NCBI GenBank assembly: GCA_003671055.1
Contig: QWPV01000027.1
Span: 1 to 33,234 of the forward strand
Reading direction: 5' to 3'
DNA from: Planctomycetota bacterium
Lineage (GTDB): Bacteria; Planctomycetota; Phycisphaerae; Phycisphaerales; SM1A02
Length of the DNA stretch: 33,234 bases
The notes below the pieces were generated by a model. It saw only the letters and a list, made by a program, of their open reading frames with translations. It was not told where the DNA came from and searched no databases. This document shows, piece by piece, positions 7,268 through 15,689 of this stretch. The position numbers and the translations under genes are program-made. Positions within the stretch are counted from its first letter, which is position 1. Each line of letters opens with the position of its first letter.

Positions 7268-8962
7268 ATGGCTTCTTCGAGCACCTCCGTTCCCTCGTCC
7301 TCCACTCCTGCGTCCACTTTAGGACTCGCGACCGCGGAATATCTCGCCGAGGCAGCGATCATCGCGCAGGGCGGCGGCACGAGCGGGATCAAGCGGCAGC
7401 ATTCGAACGGGAGGCTCACTGCTCGTGAGCGCATCGCCCAACTTGTGGATGCTGGATCGGAACTTTTCGAGTGCGGACTCTTCTCCGCACGCAAGATGTA
7501 CACCGAATATGGCGGCGCAGCGGCGGCGGGTGTTGTCACGGTGATCGCGAGGGTCGATGGTCGGTTGTCGATGATCGTCGCGAACGATGCGACGGTAAAG
7601 GCTGGTGCGTTTTTCCCGATGACTTGCAAGAAGGTCATTCGCGCGCAAACGATTGCGGAGCGTGCGCGGCTTCCGTTGCTCTATCTCGTTGACAGCGCGG
7701 GCGTGTTTCTTCCGTTGCAAGAAGACATCTTTCCTGACACCGATGACTTCGGGCGCATCTTCCGCAACAACGCAGTGATCAGCGCGAAAGGGATTCCGCA
7801 AATCGCGGCGATCATGGGCAACTGCGTCGCGGGCGGCGGCTACTTGCCTGTGATGTGCGACACGCTGTTGATGACGGAGGGCAGCGGTCTCTATCTCGCA
7901 GGACCTGCTTTGGTGAAGGCTGCAATAGGTCAAGAAGTCACGAGTGAAGAACTCGGCGGTGCAGCGATGCACGCTCAGATCGCAGGCACGATTGATTTCC
8001 GCGAGAAGGATGATCCTGCTTGCATCGCGCGATTGCGCAAGGTGGTGGAAGCGAATCGCTCTTCGCCCGCTGCAGCGACGCCTCCGTTTGCTGCACGCGC
8101 GCCGCGCCGAGCGCAAGAGGATGTGTACAACGTATTCAAGAGCGAACCAGGCACGCAGTACGACGCGGTCGAGCTTCTCGCTTGTGTTGTTGATGAAGGT
8201 GCGTTCGATGAGTATCGCGCGGAGTACGGCATGAGCATGGTGTGCGCGTATGCACGCATCGGCGGATTTCCCTGCGGCATCATTGCGAATCAGAAGAAGC
8301 TCACGCAGCGCAAATTACCGGGTGGTAAGGCTGGCCCATCCGTTGCGGCGAATATGCCCGCGGTGATTTATGACGACAGCGCGGACAAGGCAGCGCGCTT
8401 CATCATGGACTGCAATCAGAAGCGCTTGCCGATCATCTTCGTCTCCGACACCACAGGGTTCATGGTGGGTCGCGATAGTGAACAGGGCGGCATCATCCGA
8501 GCGGGCGCGAAGATGGTGAATGCAATGGCGAACTGCGCGGTTCCGAAGATCACGCTCGTTGTCGGTGGTTCCTACGGCGCTGGAAATTACGCAATGTGCG
8601 GACGCGCGTTTGATCCACTCTTCACCATCGCGTGGCCTGGTGCGAAGTTTGCAGTGATGGGCGCAGCGCAAGCCGCGGGCACGTTGTTGCAAATCGACTT
8701 AGCAGCGCGGGAAAAGCGCGGTGAAACCGTAGACGCCGAACTGCGCGCGCAATTGCATAAGGCGGTGAGCGCGAGTTACAACGAGCAGCAAGATATTCGT
8801 TACGCAGCGAGTCGAGGATGGGTTGATCGCATCATCGAACCACAGCACACGCGCGACGAATTGATCCTCGCGTTGCGCGTTGCTGCGCAGGCGCCGTTTG
8901 AATCTCCTGCAGGCACGATGGGCGGCGAAGCGTCGTTTCGCACTGGCGTGATTCAAACCTAA
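7268..8962 (+). CDS. Acyl-CoA carboxylase carboxyltransferase (beta) subunit
   Basis: Transfers CO2 from carboxy-biotin to an acyl-CoA. 564 residues with two crotonase-fold carboxyltransferase halves. The N-terminal half has HSNGRLTARERI, LVDSAGVFLPLQED and GNCVAGGGYLPVMCD; the C-terminal half has GFMVGRDSEQGGIIRAGAKM, GGSYGAGNYAMCGRAF and VMGAAQAAGTL. GAGNYxMCGRA and the LQEDIFPD region point to the methylcrotonyl-CoA/geranyl-CoA branch more than to propionyl-CoA carboxylase. Substrate is inferred. The biotin carboxylase/BCCP alpha subunit is not adjacent, so it must be encoded elsewhere. The ATG at 7268 is chosen as the last start before conserved sequence; no clear ribosome site is seen. 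Its stop overlaps the stop of the convergent PEP-CTERM gene. Confidence 0.9.
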   Translation: MASSSTSVPSSSTPASTLGLATAEYLAEAAIIAQGGGTSGIKRQHSNGRLTARERIAQLVDAGSELFECGLFSARKMYTEYGGAAAAGVVTVIARVDGRLSMIVANDATVKAGAFFPMTCKKVIRAQTIAERARLPLLYLVDSAGVFLPLQEDIFPDTDDFGRIFRNNAVISAKGIPQIAAIMGNCVAGGGYLPVMCDTLLMTEGSGLYLAGPALVKAAIGQEVTSEELGGAAMHAQIAGTIDFREKDDPACIARLRKVVEANRSSPAAATPPFAARAPRRAQEDVYNVFKSEPGTQYDAVELLACVVDEGAFDEYRAEYGMSMVCAYARIGGFPCGIIANQKKLTQRKLPGGKAGPSVAANMPAVIYDDSADKAARFIMDCNQKRLPIIFVSDTTGFMVGRDSEQGGIIRAGAKMVNAMANCAVPKITLVVGGSYGAGNYAMCGRAFDPLFTIAWPGAKFAVMGAAQAAGTLLQIDLAAREKRGETVDAELRAQLHKAVSASYNEQQDIRYAASRGWVDRIIEPQHTRDELILALRVAAQAPFESPAGTMGGEASFRTGVIQT

Positions 8963-9720
8963 TTGCGGTTCGTTCTTCGGCGAGCAGCGAGCATTATTCC
9001 CGCGCAACCGAGAAGCGCGAGTGCGCCGGGCGCTGGAATGAGCGTGTATTCAAGTTCGAGTGTGGGCAAGTAGCCGCCAGCTGCAGCGTTTGCGCTGTCG
9101 AGCCTGCGTGCTGTGCCGACGGTCGACTCATCGCCGAGCAGGAACCATCCGAAGTTTTCTGTTGGGTTCGTCAGCCACGCTTGCGCATCAGCAGCAAGCG
9201 CTGCGCTCTCCCAGTTCTGCAAGCCCGTGACTGTGGTGCTACTCGTTGCGCTCGCGATGGATGCGAAACTTCCGCCCGCTTTATTCCACGCAGTTCCCGC
9301 GAGTGCGCCGTCTGAAGAAGACCAATTCCATGTGCAATCGCTGAGCAACGCTGCGACACCGACAGATTCCGTTCCGCTTGGATCGCTCGCGCCAGTCGTC
9401 CATTGTTGCGTTGCTGCATGCAGAGACATCGGGCGCACGCCGCCGTTGCCTTGCAGCACGACAAGACTCACGCGCGCGGAAAGAAGGACTGCGCCTTCAG
9501 GAAGATCACTGAGATCGAAACGCAGGATGGATCGGCGCGTGTATCCCTGATTCGTTCTACCCGCGAGTACATACTGCCCACTTCCATTGGCGGCGTTCGT
9601 GTCTTCGGAATAGATGGTCGCACTCTGCGTTGCGGCAAGTGTGACGAATGCAGCATGTGCGCTAGTGACGATTGCGCATGTAGTACCCGCAAGAATTGAG
9701 TGAAAAACGAACTGCTTCAT
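8959..9720 (-). CDS. Secreted DNRLRE-like protein with PEP-CTERM-type anchor
   Basis: 253 residues, exported. The signal peptide ends near residue 23 (SAHA). The body resembles DNRLRE-type extracellular beta domains: TIYSEDTNAANGSGQYVLAG, then RRSILRFDLSDLPEGAVLLSARV. The C-terminus is a sorting tail with PAPG, one hydrophobic helix and RRRTNR, the PEP-CTERM variant common in Phycisphaerae. In that system an exosortase cleaves the tail and the protein is displayed or released with exopolysaccharide. The ATG at 9720 has AGGAAG about 8 bases upstream. It is divergent from rdgB (61 bases between starts) and convergent with the carboxyltransferase. No exosortase is in the window. Confidence 0.85.
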   Translation of the reverse strand: MKQFVFHSILAGTTCAIVTSAHAAFVTLAATQSATIYSEDTNAANGSGQYVLAGRTNQGYTRRSILRFDLSDLPEGAVLLSARVSLVVLQGNGGVRPMSLHAATQQWTTGASDPSGTESVGVAALLSDCTWNWSSSDGALAGTAWNKAGGSFASIASATSSTTVTGLQNWESAALAADAQAWLTNPTENFGWFLLGDESTVGTARRLDSANAAAGGYLPTLELEYTLIPAPGALALLGCAGIMLAARRRTNRN

Positions 9721-9781
9721 GCTGTGCTTCCTGTCGAACTTCCTGAGAGGCTGCGTGCTACTCTGACACAGAGTTCGCTCT

Positions 9782-10408
9782 ATGCAAACGACACTTCTCA
9801 TCGCGACTTCAAATCCGCATAAGGTCGAAGAGATCGCTGCAGTTCTTGGTCCTCTCGGAATAACCTGCACATCGCTTTCTGCATTGCCCATGAGCATCGA
9901 CGAACCGGAGGAGACAGGCACAACATTTGAGGCCAACGCGTTTCTCAAGGCGAACTGGTACGCCAAGCACAGTGGTTGCATTGCGCTCGCAGATGACTCT
10001 GGACTCGAAGTTGACGCACTCGGCGGCGCGCCCGGCATTTTTAGCGCGCGCTATGCGGGCATTGGCAACACGCGGCAAGAGCGCGACGACGCGAACAATT
10101 TGAAACTCCTTGCAGCGCTCGAAGGCATTCCCGTGGAGCAGCGAGCCGCGCGCTTCGTGTGTGCGCTTTCGATCGCGACGCCAGAGGGCAATGAGATTGC
10201 CTCCGCGCGCGGGGATTTTCCTGGCGTTATTGGCGCGGCACCGCGTGGCGTCAACGGCTTCGGGTACGACCCACTGCTCGTGCTTGAAGATGGGCGAACG
10301 AGCGCGGAACTTTCGTCTGCTGAAAAGAACGCGCGGAGTCATCGAGGCGTCGCGCTTCAAATTCTTGCGGTGGCGCTAGGCCACCAGTCCAAGGCGCTGA
10401 GTCGCTGA
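9782..10408 (+). CDS. rdgB: Non-canonical purine NTP pyrophosphatase (RdgB/HAM1)
   Basis: Hydrolyses ITP, dITP and XTP to the monophosphates, keeping deaminated purines out of DNA and RNA. 208 residues, normal length. Motifs seen: ATSNPHKVEEI at the N-terminus (substrate loop), FEANAFLKA, ADDSGLEVDALGGAPGIFSARYAG (metal and catalytic region), GFGYDPL, and SAEKNARSHRG (purine contact). The start ATG at 9782 is the only one that gives the conserved N-terminus. It is followed 25 bases later by the Cys-cluster protein on the same strand. Confidence 0.96.
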   Translation: MQTTLLIATSNPHKVEEIAAVLGPLGITCTSLSALPMSIDEPEETGTTFEANAFLKANWYAKHSGCIALADDSGLEVDALGGAPGIFSARYAGIGNTRQERDDANNLKLLAALEGIPVEQRAARFVCALSIATPEGNEIASARGDFPGVIGAAPRGVNGFGYDPLLVLEDGRTSAELSSAEKNARSHRGVALQILAVALGHQSKALSR

Positions 10409-10433
10409 AACCTCACTAAAACCGCGCTAAAAC

Positions 10434-11696
10434 ATGGATCGCCCGCTTCCCATTCTTTCACTCCCCGTGCGTGAGCAGCGCTACAGCTGTCACGGGTGCG
10501 GCAATTGTTGCAAAGACTTCACAGTGCAATTGCGCGAGCGCGATTTGCAGAAGTTGCGCGAGCAGCGTTGGGAAGAACGCCTTGGCGAACCGGTGACAGT
10601 CGAGTTTCGTGATCGCATCTGGCTTCGACAGCGCGAAGACGGTTCCTGCGTGTTCCTTCAAGAGGACGGCAAGTGCAGGATCCACGCCGAGTTTGGTTTC
10701 GCGGAGAAGCCGACTGCGTGTCAGTTGTTTCCGTTCGTGTTGGTGCCTGATGAAACACGCACGCGCGCTGGACTGAGCTTCGCATGCCAGAGTGTGCGTG
10801 AAAACAAGGGCGCGCAACTCTCGACCCATCTTGCGGAACTCGAGCGCATGAGCGCAGATATTCCCGAGACGCGTCGAGCAACGGATGTGCTCTTGCTCGC
10901 GGAAGCGTTGCACGCGAAACCTGGTGAAATCGCGTGTCTTGAAGCAGTCGTGGATGTCTGGTTCTCGCGCACCGACATCACGCTGCGCGATCGATGGGAT
11001 GGATTCGCGTGGTTGAGTACATCGCTTGCGCGAGCCCAGTTGAGAAGCGTGCGCGAGACTCGTTTCAAGGATCTCGTACAACTCCTTGCGTCGGCGTTAC
11101 CCGAAGAACTGCATCAACTCGGCGTGGATCGTGCAACCAAACGACAATCGAAATTGCTGCGTCAAGGCGTATTCGCGCGACTTGAGGATGTGAAGATCAG
11201 CAGCGCAAAGTCCAAGGGGCGACTGCGCGTGGTGCTCGGTCAGTTACTGCGCTCAGCGAGATTCTCGCGCGGCAAGGGTGTCATCCCGAACGTCGCGCAA
11301 GGATTCTTAGAAGGTGTGCGATTTGAAGTTGTCGCTGCGAGTGCGCCGCTGTCCGATTCACCTGACGCAAATGAAATCGACATGCTCTTCTCCCGATACG
11401 CGCGAGCAATGGTGCTCGGTGGTCGCGCGTGGGGCGCGGGCTACTACGGATGGCCTGCAGTGCGCGGGATGCAAGCGCTCGCGTTGAACATCGCATGCAC
11501 AGCGTGGGTCGCACGCGCGCGCGCCGCGAAGCAAGGGCGCAGCGTCGCATTGATCTCCGATGTCGAAGACGCACTCGGTCGCATAGATCGCGCCGCTGGT
11601 CGAGCCCCGTGGCTGGGCGCGGTCGGTGAACGCGTCCGACTCGACTACCTCCGCCTCGACGACGGCCTGCGCCGGATCTTGCGCGATTCGATTTGA
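10434..11696 (+). CDS. YkgJ-family cysteine-cluster protein
   Basis: 420 residues. The N-terminal 120 residues carry the family's putative zinc or iron chelating cluster: C19-x2-C22-x2-CC (25-26) in CHGCGNCC, then C72, C81, C96 (TACQLFPF) and C118. The family is widespread, but its biochemical role is not firmly known; some members are annotated as Fe-S or Zn-binding. The remaining 300 residues are mainly helical with no motif I recognise, so this is a long member (many are 100-250 residues). It lies in tandem with rdgB and probably shares its transcript. Confidence 0.8.
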   Translation: MDRPLPILSLPVREQRYSCHGCGNCCKDFTVQLRERDLQKLREQRWEERLGEPVTVEFRDRIWLRQREDGSCVFLQEDGKCRIHAEFGFAEKPTACQLFPFVLVPDETRTRAGLSFACQSVRENKGAQLSTHLAELERMSADIPETRRATDVLLLAEALHAKPGEIACLEAVVDVWFSRTDITLRDRWDGFAWLSTSLARAQLRSVRETRFKDLVQLLASALPEELHQLGVDRATKRQSKLLRQGVFARLEDVKISSAKSKGRLRVVLGQLLRSARFSRGKGVIPNVAQGFLEGVRFEVVAASAPLSDSPDANEIDMLFSRYARAMVLGGRAWGAGYYGWPAVRGMQALALNIACTAWVARARAAKQGRSVALISDVEDALGRIDRAAGRAPWLGAVGERVRLDYLRLDDGLRRILRDSI

Positions 11697-11804
11697 GGAG
11701 ATCGGCAACGGGCACGCTAGGAAGGGGGTTTTTGCGCCACAGGGTGGGTTTTTGGCTCAGAGAGTTCAATTTCATAAAATTGGCCCAGAAGCGCTGGCTT
11801 AATG

Positions 11805-11821
11805 ATCGTATCATATACGAT
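11805..11821. promoter_or_regulatory. Operator-like palindrome before the HTH gene
   Basis: ATCGTAT-CAT-ATACGAT is a perfect 7-bp inverted repeat with a 3-base centre, ending 6 bases before the ATG of the HTH regulator. It is AT-rich in a GC-rich neighbourhood and overlaps where a -10 element or ribosome site would be; TTGGCC at 11780-11785 could be a -35. It is a good candidate for autorepression by the adjacent HTH protein. Confidence 0.5.
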
Positions 11822-11827
11822 ACTAAA

Positions 11828-12220
11828 ATGGCTATGTCGCTCCCGGCTCCCAATACCATGTACGAACTAGCCGCTCGCCGCGAAGCCTTGGGGATGAATT
11901 TCGTCGATCTTGCCCTCCGAAGCGGCGTATCGGAACCAACCGTGAAACGCATCTTCGGTGGACGCATCGGCGAAGCATCGTTCTCGAACATCATCGCAAT
12001 CATGAGTGCCTTGCAATTGTCGATGGAGTTGACCGGTCCGAGCGCGACGGAGGCCTGCCGAGCGCAAGCGCGTGAGAAGGCCAAACAAGTTGCACGATTG
12101 GTGCAAGGCACGAGCGCGCTTGAGAACCAAGCAGTGGATGCAGTGCAGTACAAACGGCTCGTCGAGCGAACCCGTCGATATCTCCTCGCAGGATCGCGAC
12201 GAAAGCTCTGGTCAGCGTAG
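11828..12220 (+). CDS. HTH regulator, mobile mystery protein A-like
   Basis: 130 residues. An XRE-type helix-turn-helix spans about 12-50 (ARREALGMNFVDLALRSGVS, then EPTVKRIFGG). A helical tail has AREKAKQVARLVQGTSALE and N100-Q, as in mobile mystery protein A, the regulator encoded beside the Fic protein 'mobile mystery protein B'. The ATG at 11828 follows a palindrome that it may bind. Its TAG overlaps the GTG start of the Fic gene (TAGTG, 12218-12222), so the two would be translationally coupled. By analogy with HTH/Fic pairs it would be the antitoxin or repressor. That is inference: this family's toxin-antitoxin behaviour is not something I can show here. Confidence 0.8.
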   Translation: MAMSLPAPNTMYELAARREALGMNFVDLALRSGVSEPTVKRIFGGRIGEASFSNIIAIMSALQLSMELTGPSATEACRAQAREKAKQVARLVQGTSALENQAVDAVQYKRLVERTRRYLLAGSRRKLWSA

Positions 12221-12816
12221 TGCTCTCTGAACATCTCATTCCTGGCCAAACTCCACTCGATGACTTGTCGGGTCTGCTGAATCGGCGAATCCGCACAAAA
12301 ACTTAACTTGATGCTGCGGAGGCGGAAAACATCCGCAAGGCAACGGTGAAGTACTTGAGTGTTCGCCCGACGAAGCGTTTCGCGCGATTCGATGTTGCGT
12401 GGTTCTTCAAACTCCACGTCGAGATGTTTGGTGACACTTGGACATGGGCTGGGCGACTGAGAAAGACGGAGTTGAACATCGGGTCACCCGTGCATCAACT
12501 CGAAGTGGACCTTCACAATCTCGTTGCAGATCTCCGCGCGTGGGAGCGTTCGAGCATGCCGCTCTTGGAACAATCTGCTCGACTGCATCATCTCGCAGTG
12601 CAGATCCATCCATTTCAGAATGGCAACGGCCGTTGGTCGCGCATGCTCGCCAACATCTGGTTGATGCAACATGGCGCACAGCCGATCGAATGGCCGGAGA
12701 AAACCATCGGCGCCGCGAGCGAGATTCGCGATTACTACCTCGACGCGGTGAAGGCAGCCGATCGCGGCGACATCGTTCCACTTCTCGCGCTGCACACGCA
12801 GTTTGTCCGTGGATGA
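12220..12816 (+). pseudogene. Fic protein, mobile mystery protein B-like, with in-frame stop
   Basis: Fic-domain enzyme, a fold that usually transfers AMP or another nucleotide moiety to a target protein. Read from the GTG at 12220, the frame holds the family's N-terminus (PGQTPLDDLSGLLNRR), then TAA at 12304-12306. It continues in the same frame with LDAAEAENIRKATVKYL and the whole Fic domain: MFGDTWTWAGRLRKTELNIG, then the active-site motif HPFQNGNGRWSR, fully conserved. Homologues have a residue such as Glu or Asp at the stop, so a single GAA-to-TAA change would explain it. Translation could restart at the GTG at 12346, giving a 156-residue protein that keeps the active site. It is therefore either a very young pseudogene, a restart product or a readthrough case. 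Confidence 0.85.
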
Positions 12817-12823
12817 ACCCCCT

Positions 12824-12869
12824 TCTACGGGCAGATGTGTACATAGAAGTGTGCTCATCTGCCCGTAGA
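12824..12869. terminator. Perfect 14-bp dyad between convergent genes
   Basis: TCTACGGGCAGATG (12824-12837) pairs perfectly with CATCTGCCCGTAGA (12856-12869) around an 18-base loop. GTACA/TGTGC inside the loop can pair further. It lies between the Fic gene stop (12816) and the stop of the minus-strand glycosyltransferase (12870-12872). Position suggests a bidirectional terminator, though no U-run flanks it. It could instead be the edge of the mobile HTH/Fic cassette. Confidence 0.6.
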
Positions 12870-14549
12870 TCAGGTGTGTTTCGTGCGCGCGATTTTTTTG
12901 GCGCACCAGATGGTGCCGAGGATGCCGAGGGGGATGGTGAGGGCGGCTTCGCCGGCGCTTTCGAGGAGGGCGAGTTGAGAGGTGAGCGCGTGGAGTTCGT
13001 CGGTGGAGTTGTTGCTTGTGATGATGTACGGGGCGACCAATGCGACGAGGGCTTCGCGCCAGCCGAGTCGGCCGAGTGGGTTTCCTGCGCCGATGATTGC
13101 GACTGCGGCGAGGAGTGCGGCTTGCGCAGGCGTGAGTGCGACGCCGACTATCTTCGCGGCCGCCCACATGCGGATCGCCCACATCGAAAGATCGATGGTG
13201 CGGAACGCAAGGCTCTCGCCGAGGATTCGTGGATTCGTGAGGACGCGCTCGCCGCCCTTGAGGAATCGACGCAAGAGTGGGGCGCGACCGACGAGGAGCA
13301 TCGCGATGGAACTGAGCACGATGCAGAGGGCGTAGGTCGCGAACCACATCCAGTCGAGGAGAATCTCCTTGCGACCGAGTGGGATTTGAATAAGTCCGGC
13401 AGCGAGTGCGGAGCCGAGTGATCCGAGCGTGACAATCGCAACACCCGCGATCCATGCCCCGATGTCGATCGCGCTCATGCGTTCGACGCGCCAGTGAAAC
13501 ACGAAACGCAGTATGAGGCCGAGACGGATAGGCGCGTAGTTGAACAACGACGCCATGAGATTCACGGACTGCATCTCGAGCACGCTGAAGCGATGCAATG
13601 GGCGCGCGAGGCACCAGAAGGTGAATCCCGAGCAGATGATCGAACCGAGCGTGCTTGCGAGCAGAAGCACGACGAGCATCGGATCAGCTTGCTGTAGTTT
13701 CGTGAGTCCATCCGAGCCGCCCTCGAACGCGCGCTTTGCGCACCATGCGACGAGGACGCATCCGAGCAGGAAACCGCATAATTGCAGCACGATTCGTGCG
13801 CCTGTCATCTTCGGCACGAGTCGTTGCCAGGTTCGTACGCGTTCCTTCGCAAGCACCACGAACACGCGCACGCCATCCTTCGCGCGGATCTTTTTCCCTT
13901 CGCTGAATCCGCGCGGCGCGTATGTCACTGGCGCTTGCGCGATGGTGATGCTGTGACGCGCTGCGGCACTCACGATCTGCGGCTCGATGCCGAATCGATC
14001 TTCGTCGAGGTCAGGAAGAATTGTCGCGAGTGTGTCGCGCGTGAACAACTTCGTGCAGCACTCCATGTCGCTTACGCGCACACCAGTCATGATGTTGCTT
14101 GCGAGGGTGAGCAAGCCGTTCGCGAGACGGTGCAGTCGTCGATGCGCGGTCGCTGGAACACCCGCAGCCCATCGATTGCCGAGGGTGAGTCCTGCGGATG
14201 TGTCGCGTTGTTGTGCGAGCACGCCTGTCCAATCAGCGGGGTCGTATTCAGAATCCGCGTCGTGGATCACAACGAGATCGTCTGCGTGCATGCGACGAAG
14301 CACTTCGGCGAATCCAGTGCGGATCGCTGCGCCTTTGCCTCGGTTGCGTTCATGCACGAGTAGCGTGACTCGCGTTGAAGTTGCGGCGATGCGTTCGGTT
14401 GCCGCGCGGGTTGCTGCATCCGAGCCGTCGTTCACGAGGACGACATGCACATCAAAACCATGCGGTTGTTGCGCGAGCACACGATCGATGCACGACTGCA
14501 GCGTGTCGGGTTCGTTGTAGACCGGAACAACCGCAAAGAGCGTTGGCAT
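12870..14549 (-). CDS. GT2 glycosyltransferase fused to multi-pass membrane domain
   Basis: 559 residues. Residues 1-235 are a family 2 glycosyltransferase of the dolichol-phosphate-mannose synthase type: VVPVYNE, VNDGSD (39-44), NRGKGAAIRTG (69-79), the DxD-type DADSEYDP (97-104), and DMECCTKLF. Residues about 250-555 hold 7-8 hydrophobic helices that resemble the UPF0104/lysyl-PG-synthase-like membrane region. This architecture is known from archaeal AglD. It likely moves a sugar from a nucleotide donor to a lipid carrier or surface glycan at the cytoplasmic membrane; the sugar is unknown. It lies 27 bases after floA on the same strand, the last gene of the nfeD-nfeD-floA operon. Confidence 0.85.
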   Translation of the reverse strand: MPTLFAVVPVYNEPDTLQSCIDRVLAQQPHGFDVHVVLVNDGSDAATRAATERIAATSTRVTLLVHERNRGKGAAIRTGFAEVLRRMHADDLVVIHDADSEYDPADWTGVLAQQRDTSAGLTLGNRWAAGVPATAHRRLHRLANGLLTLASNIMTGVRVSDMECCTKLFTRDTLATILPDLDEDRFGIEPQIVSAAARHSITIAQAPVTYAPRGFSEGKKIRAKDGVRVFVVLAKERVRTWQRLVPKMTGARIVLQLCGFLLGCVLVAWCAKRAFEGGSDGLTKLQQADPMLVVLLLASTLGSIICSGFTFWCLARPLHRFSVLEMQSVNLMASLFNYAPIRLGLILRFVFHWRVERMSAIDIGAWIAGVAIVTLGSLGSALAAGLIQIPLGRKEILLDWMWFATYALCIVLSSIAMLLVGRAPLLRRFLKGGERVLTNPRILGESLAFRTIDLSMWAIRMWAAAKIVGVALTPAQAALLAAVAIIGAGNPLGRLGWREALVALVAPYIITSNNSTDELHALTSQLALLESAGEAALTIPLGILGTIWCAKKIARTKHT

Positions 14550-14576
14550 GCGTTGATCCGTCAGCCGCGGCGCGGC

Positions 14577-15650
14577 TCAGTGCTTGTCTTGCGGATTTCC
14601 GCCGATAGCAGAGCGCATACCAGTGTCCGCTTGCAAGTTCTGCATGCGGTAATAGTCCATGATTCCCAACTTGCCAGAGCGAAGCGCTTCGGCGATGGCC
14701 TTCGGCACTTCACTCTCCGCAAGCACAACGAGCGCGCGGTTCTTTGCAGCATCAGCATCGTGCTCGGCCGCGAGCGCAATGGCCAACGCGCGGCGTTGTT
14801 CTGCTTGCGCTTGGAATCGCTTGGTATCTGCTTCGGCTTGCGCGGTTTGCAGATTGGCGCCGATGTTTTCGCCAACATCAATGTCTGCGATGTCGATGGA
14901 AAGAATCTCGAAGGCGGTGCCGCTATCGAGTCCCTTCGCGAGCACAGTCTTGGAAATGCGATCAGGGTTTTCAAGCACACTCTTGTGATCGAGTGCAGAA
15001 CCGATGGTGGAGATGATGCCTTCGCCGACGCGCGCGATGATCGTCTCTTCCGTTGCACCGCCGACGAGCCGCGCGATGTTCGTACGCACAGTCACGCGTG
15101 CGCGAGCCTTCAACTGAATGCCGTCCTTCGCAACAGCATCAATCGTCATGCGTCCAGATTGCACGCTCGGGCAATCGATGACTTTGGGATCAACGCTGGT
15201 CTTCACTGCTTCTTGAATGTCGCGACCTGCAAGATCGATCGCGGTGGCGCGATCCCAGGTGAGATCAATCTGCGCCTTGTCCGCAGCGATCATGGAACGC
15301 ACAACACGCGTGACATTGCCGCCCGCGAGGAAGTGTGCTTCGAGCATATTTGTGGCGATGTCGCGACCAGCCATCTTCGCGCTGATGCGGTTGATGACGA
15401 TGAGTTCAGGCGGCACTTTACGGAAGCGCATCATGATGAGATCGAGCAGCGCGACCTTCGCATCACTGAGCAACGCTTGCACGTAGAGCTTCAGCACCTG
15501 CAGGATCATGAACAGAAAGATCAATCCAACGATTGCGATCACAATCAAGACCGCCCAGAAGACGATGTCGCCTGGCGTGGGAGCCTTCGCGCCCGCTGTT
15601 TGAGCGAGTGTTTGCGTCAGCGGTGAAGAGATGGAGGAGAGTGTGTGCAT
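14577..15650 (-). CDS. floA: Flotillin-like membrane scaffold FloA
   Basis: SPFH-family protein that oligomerises under the cytoplasmic membrane and organises fluid membrane domains. 357 residues, slightly longer than the roughly 330 of Bacillus FloA because of an N-terminal extension. One membrane helix lies at about 29-52, followed by the SPFH/band-7 region ([36 protein letters not shown], then [11 protein letters not shown]). A helical C-terminal part has [19 protein letters not shown] and [13 protein letters not shown], the EA-rich oligomerisation region. Preceded by two nfeD genes, the classical partners of flotillins. The ATG at 15650 keeps the full membrane helix; ribosome site weak. 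Confidence 0.95.
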   Translation of the reverse strand: MHTLSSISSPLTQTLAQTAGAKAPTPGDIVFWAVLIVIAIVGLIFLFMILQVLKLYVQALLSDAKVALLDLIMMRFRKVPPELIVINRISAKMAGRDIATNMLEAHFLAGGNVTRVVRSMIAADKAQIDLTWDRATAIDLAGRDIQEAVKTSVDPKVIDCPSVQSGRMTIDAVAKDGIQLKARARVTVRTNIARLVGGATEETIIARVGEGIISTIGSALDHKSVLENPDRISKTVLAKGLDSGTAFEILSIDIADIDVGENIGANLQTAQAEADTKRFQAQAEQRRALAIALAAEHDADAAKNRALVVLAESEVPKAIAEALRSGKLGIMDYYRMQNLQADTGMRSAIGGNPQDKH

Positions 15651-15689
15651 GGTGGAGTTCCGATCTGCAGCGTGCAGAATATCCGAGAG

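Noticed and set aside
11096-11110. Possible further GGGTAACCC-type site
   Set aside because: Only a partial match (GTTACCCG) inside a coding region; not counted.
11281-12417. 378-codon minus-strand frame over the YkgJ-like and HTH genes
   Set aside because: Crosses two real genes on the other strand and the operator palindrome; no protein features.
14445-15626. 393-codon plus-strand frame across floA
   Set aside because: Antisense to a well-conserved flotillin gene; no recognisable domain.
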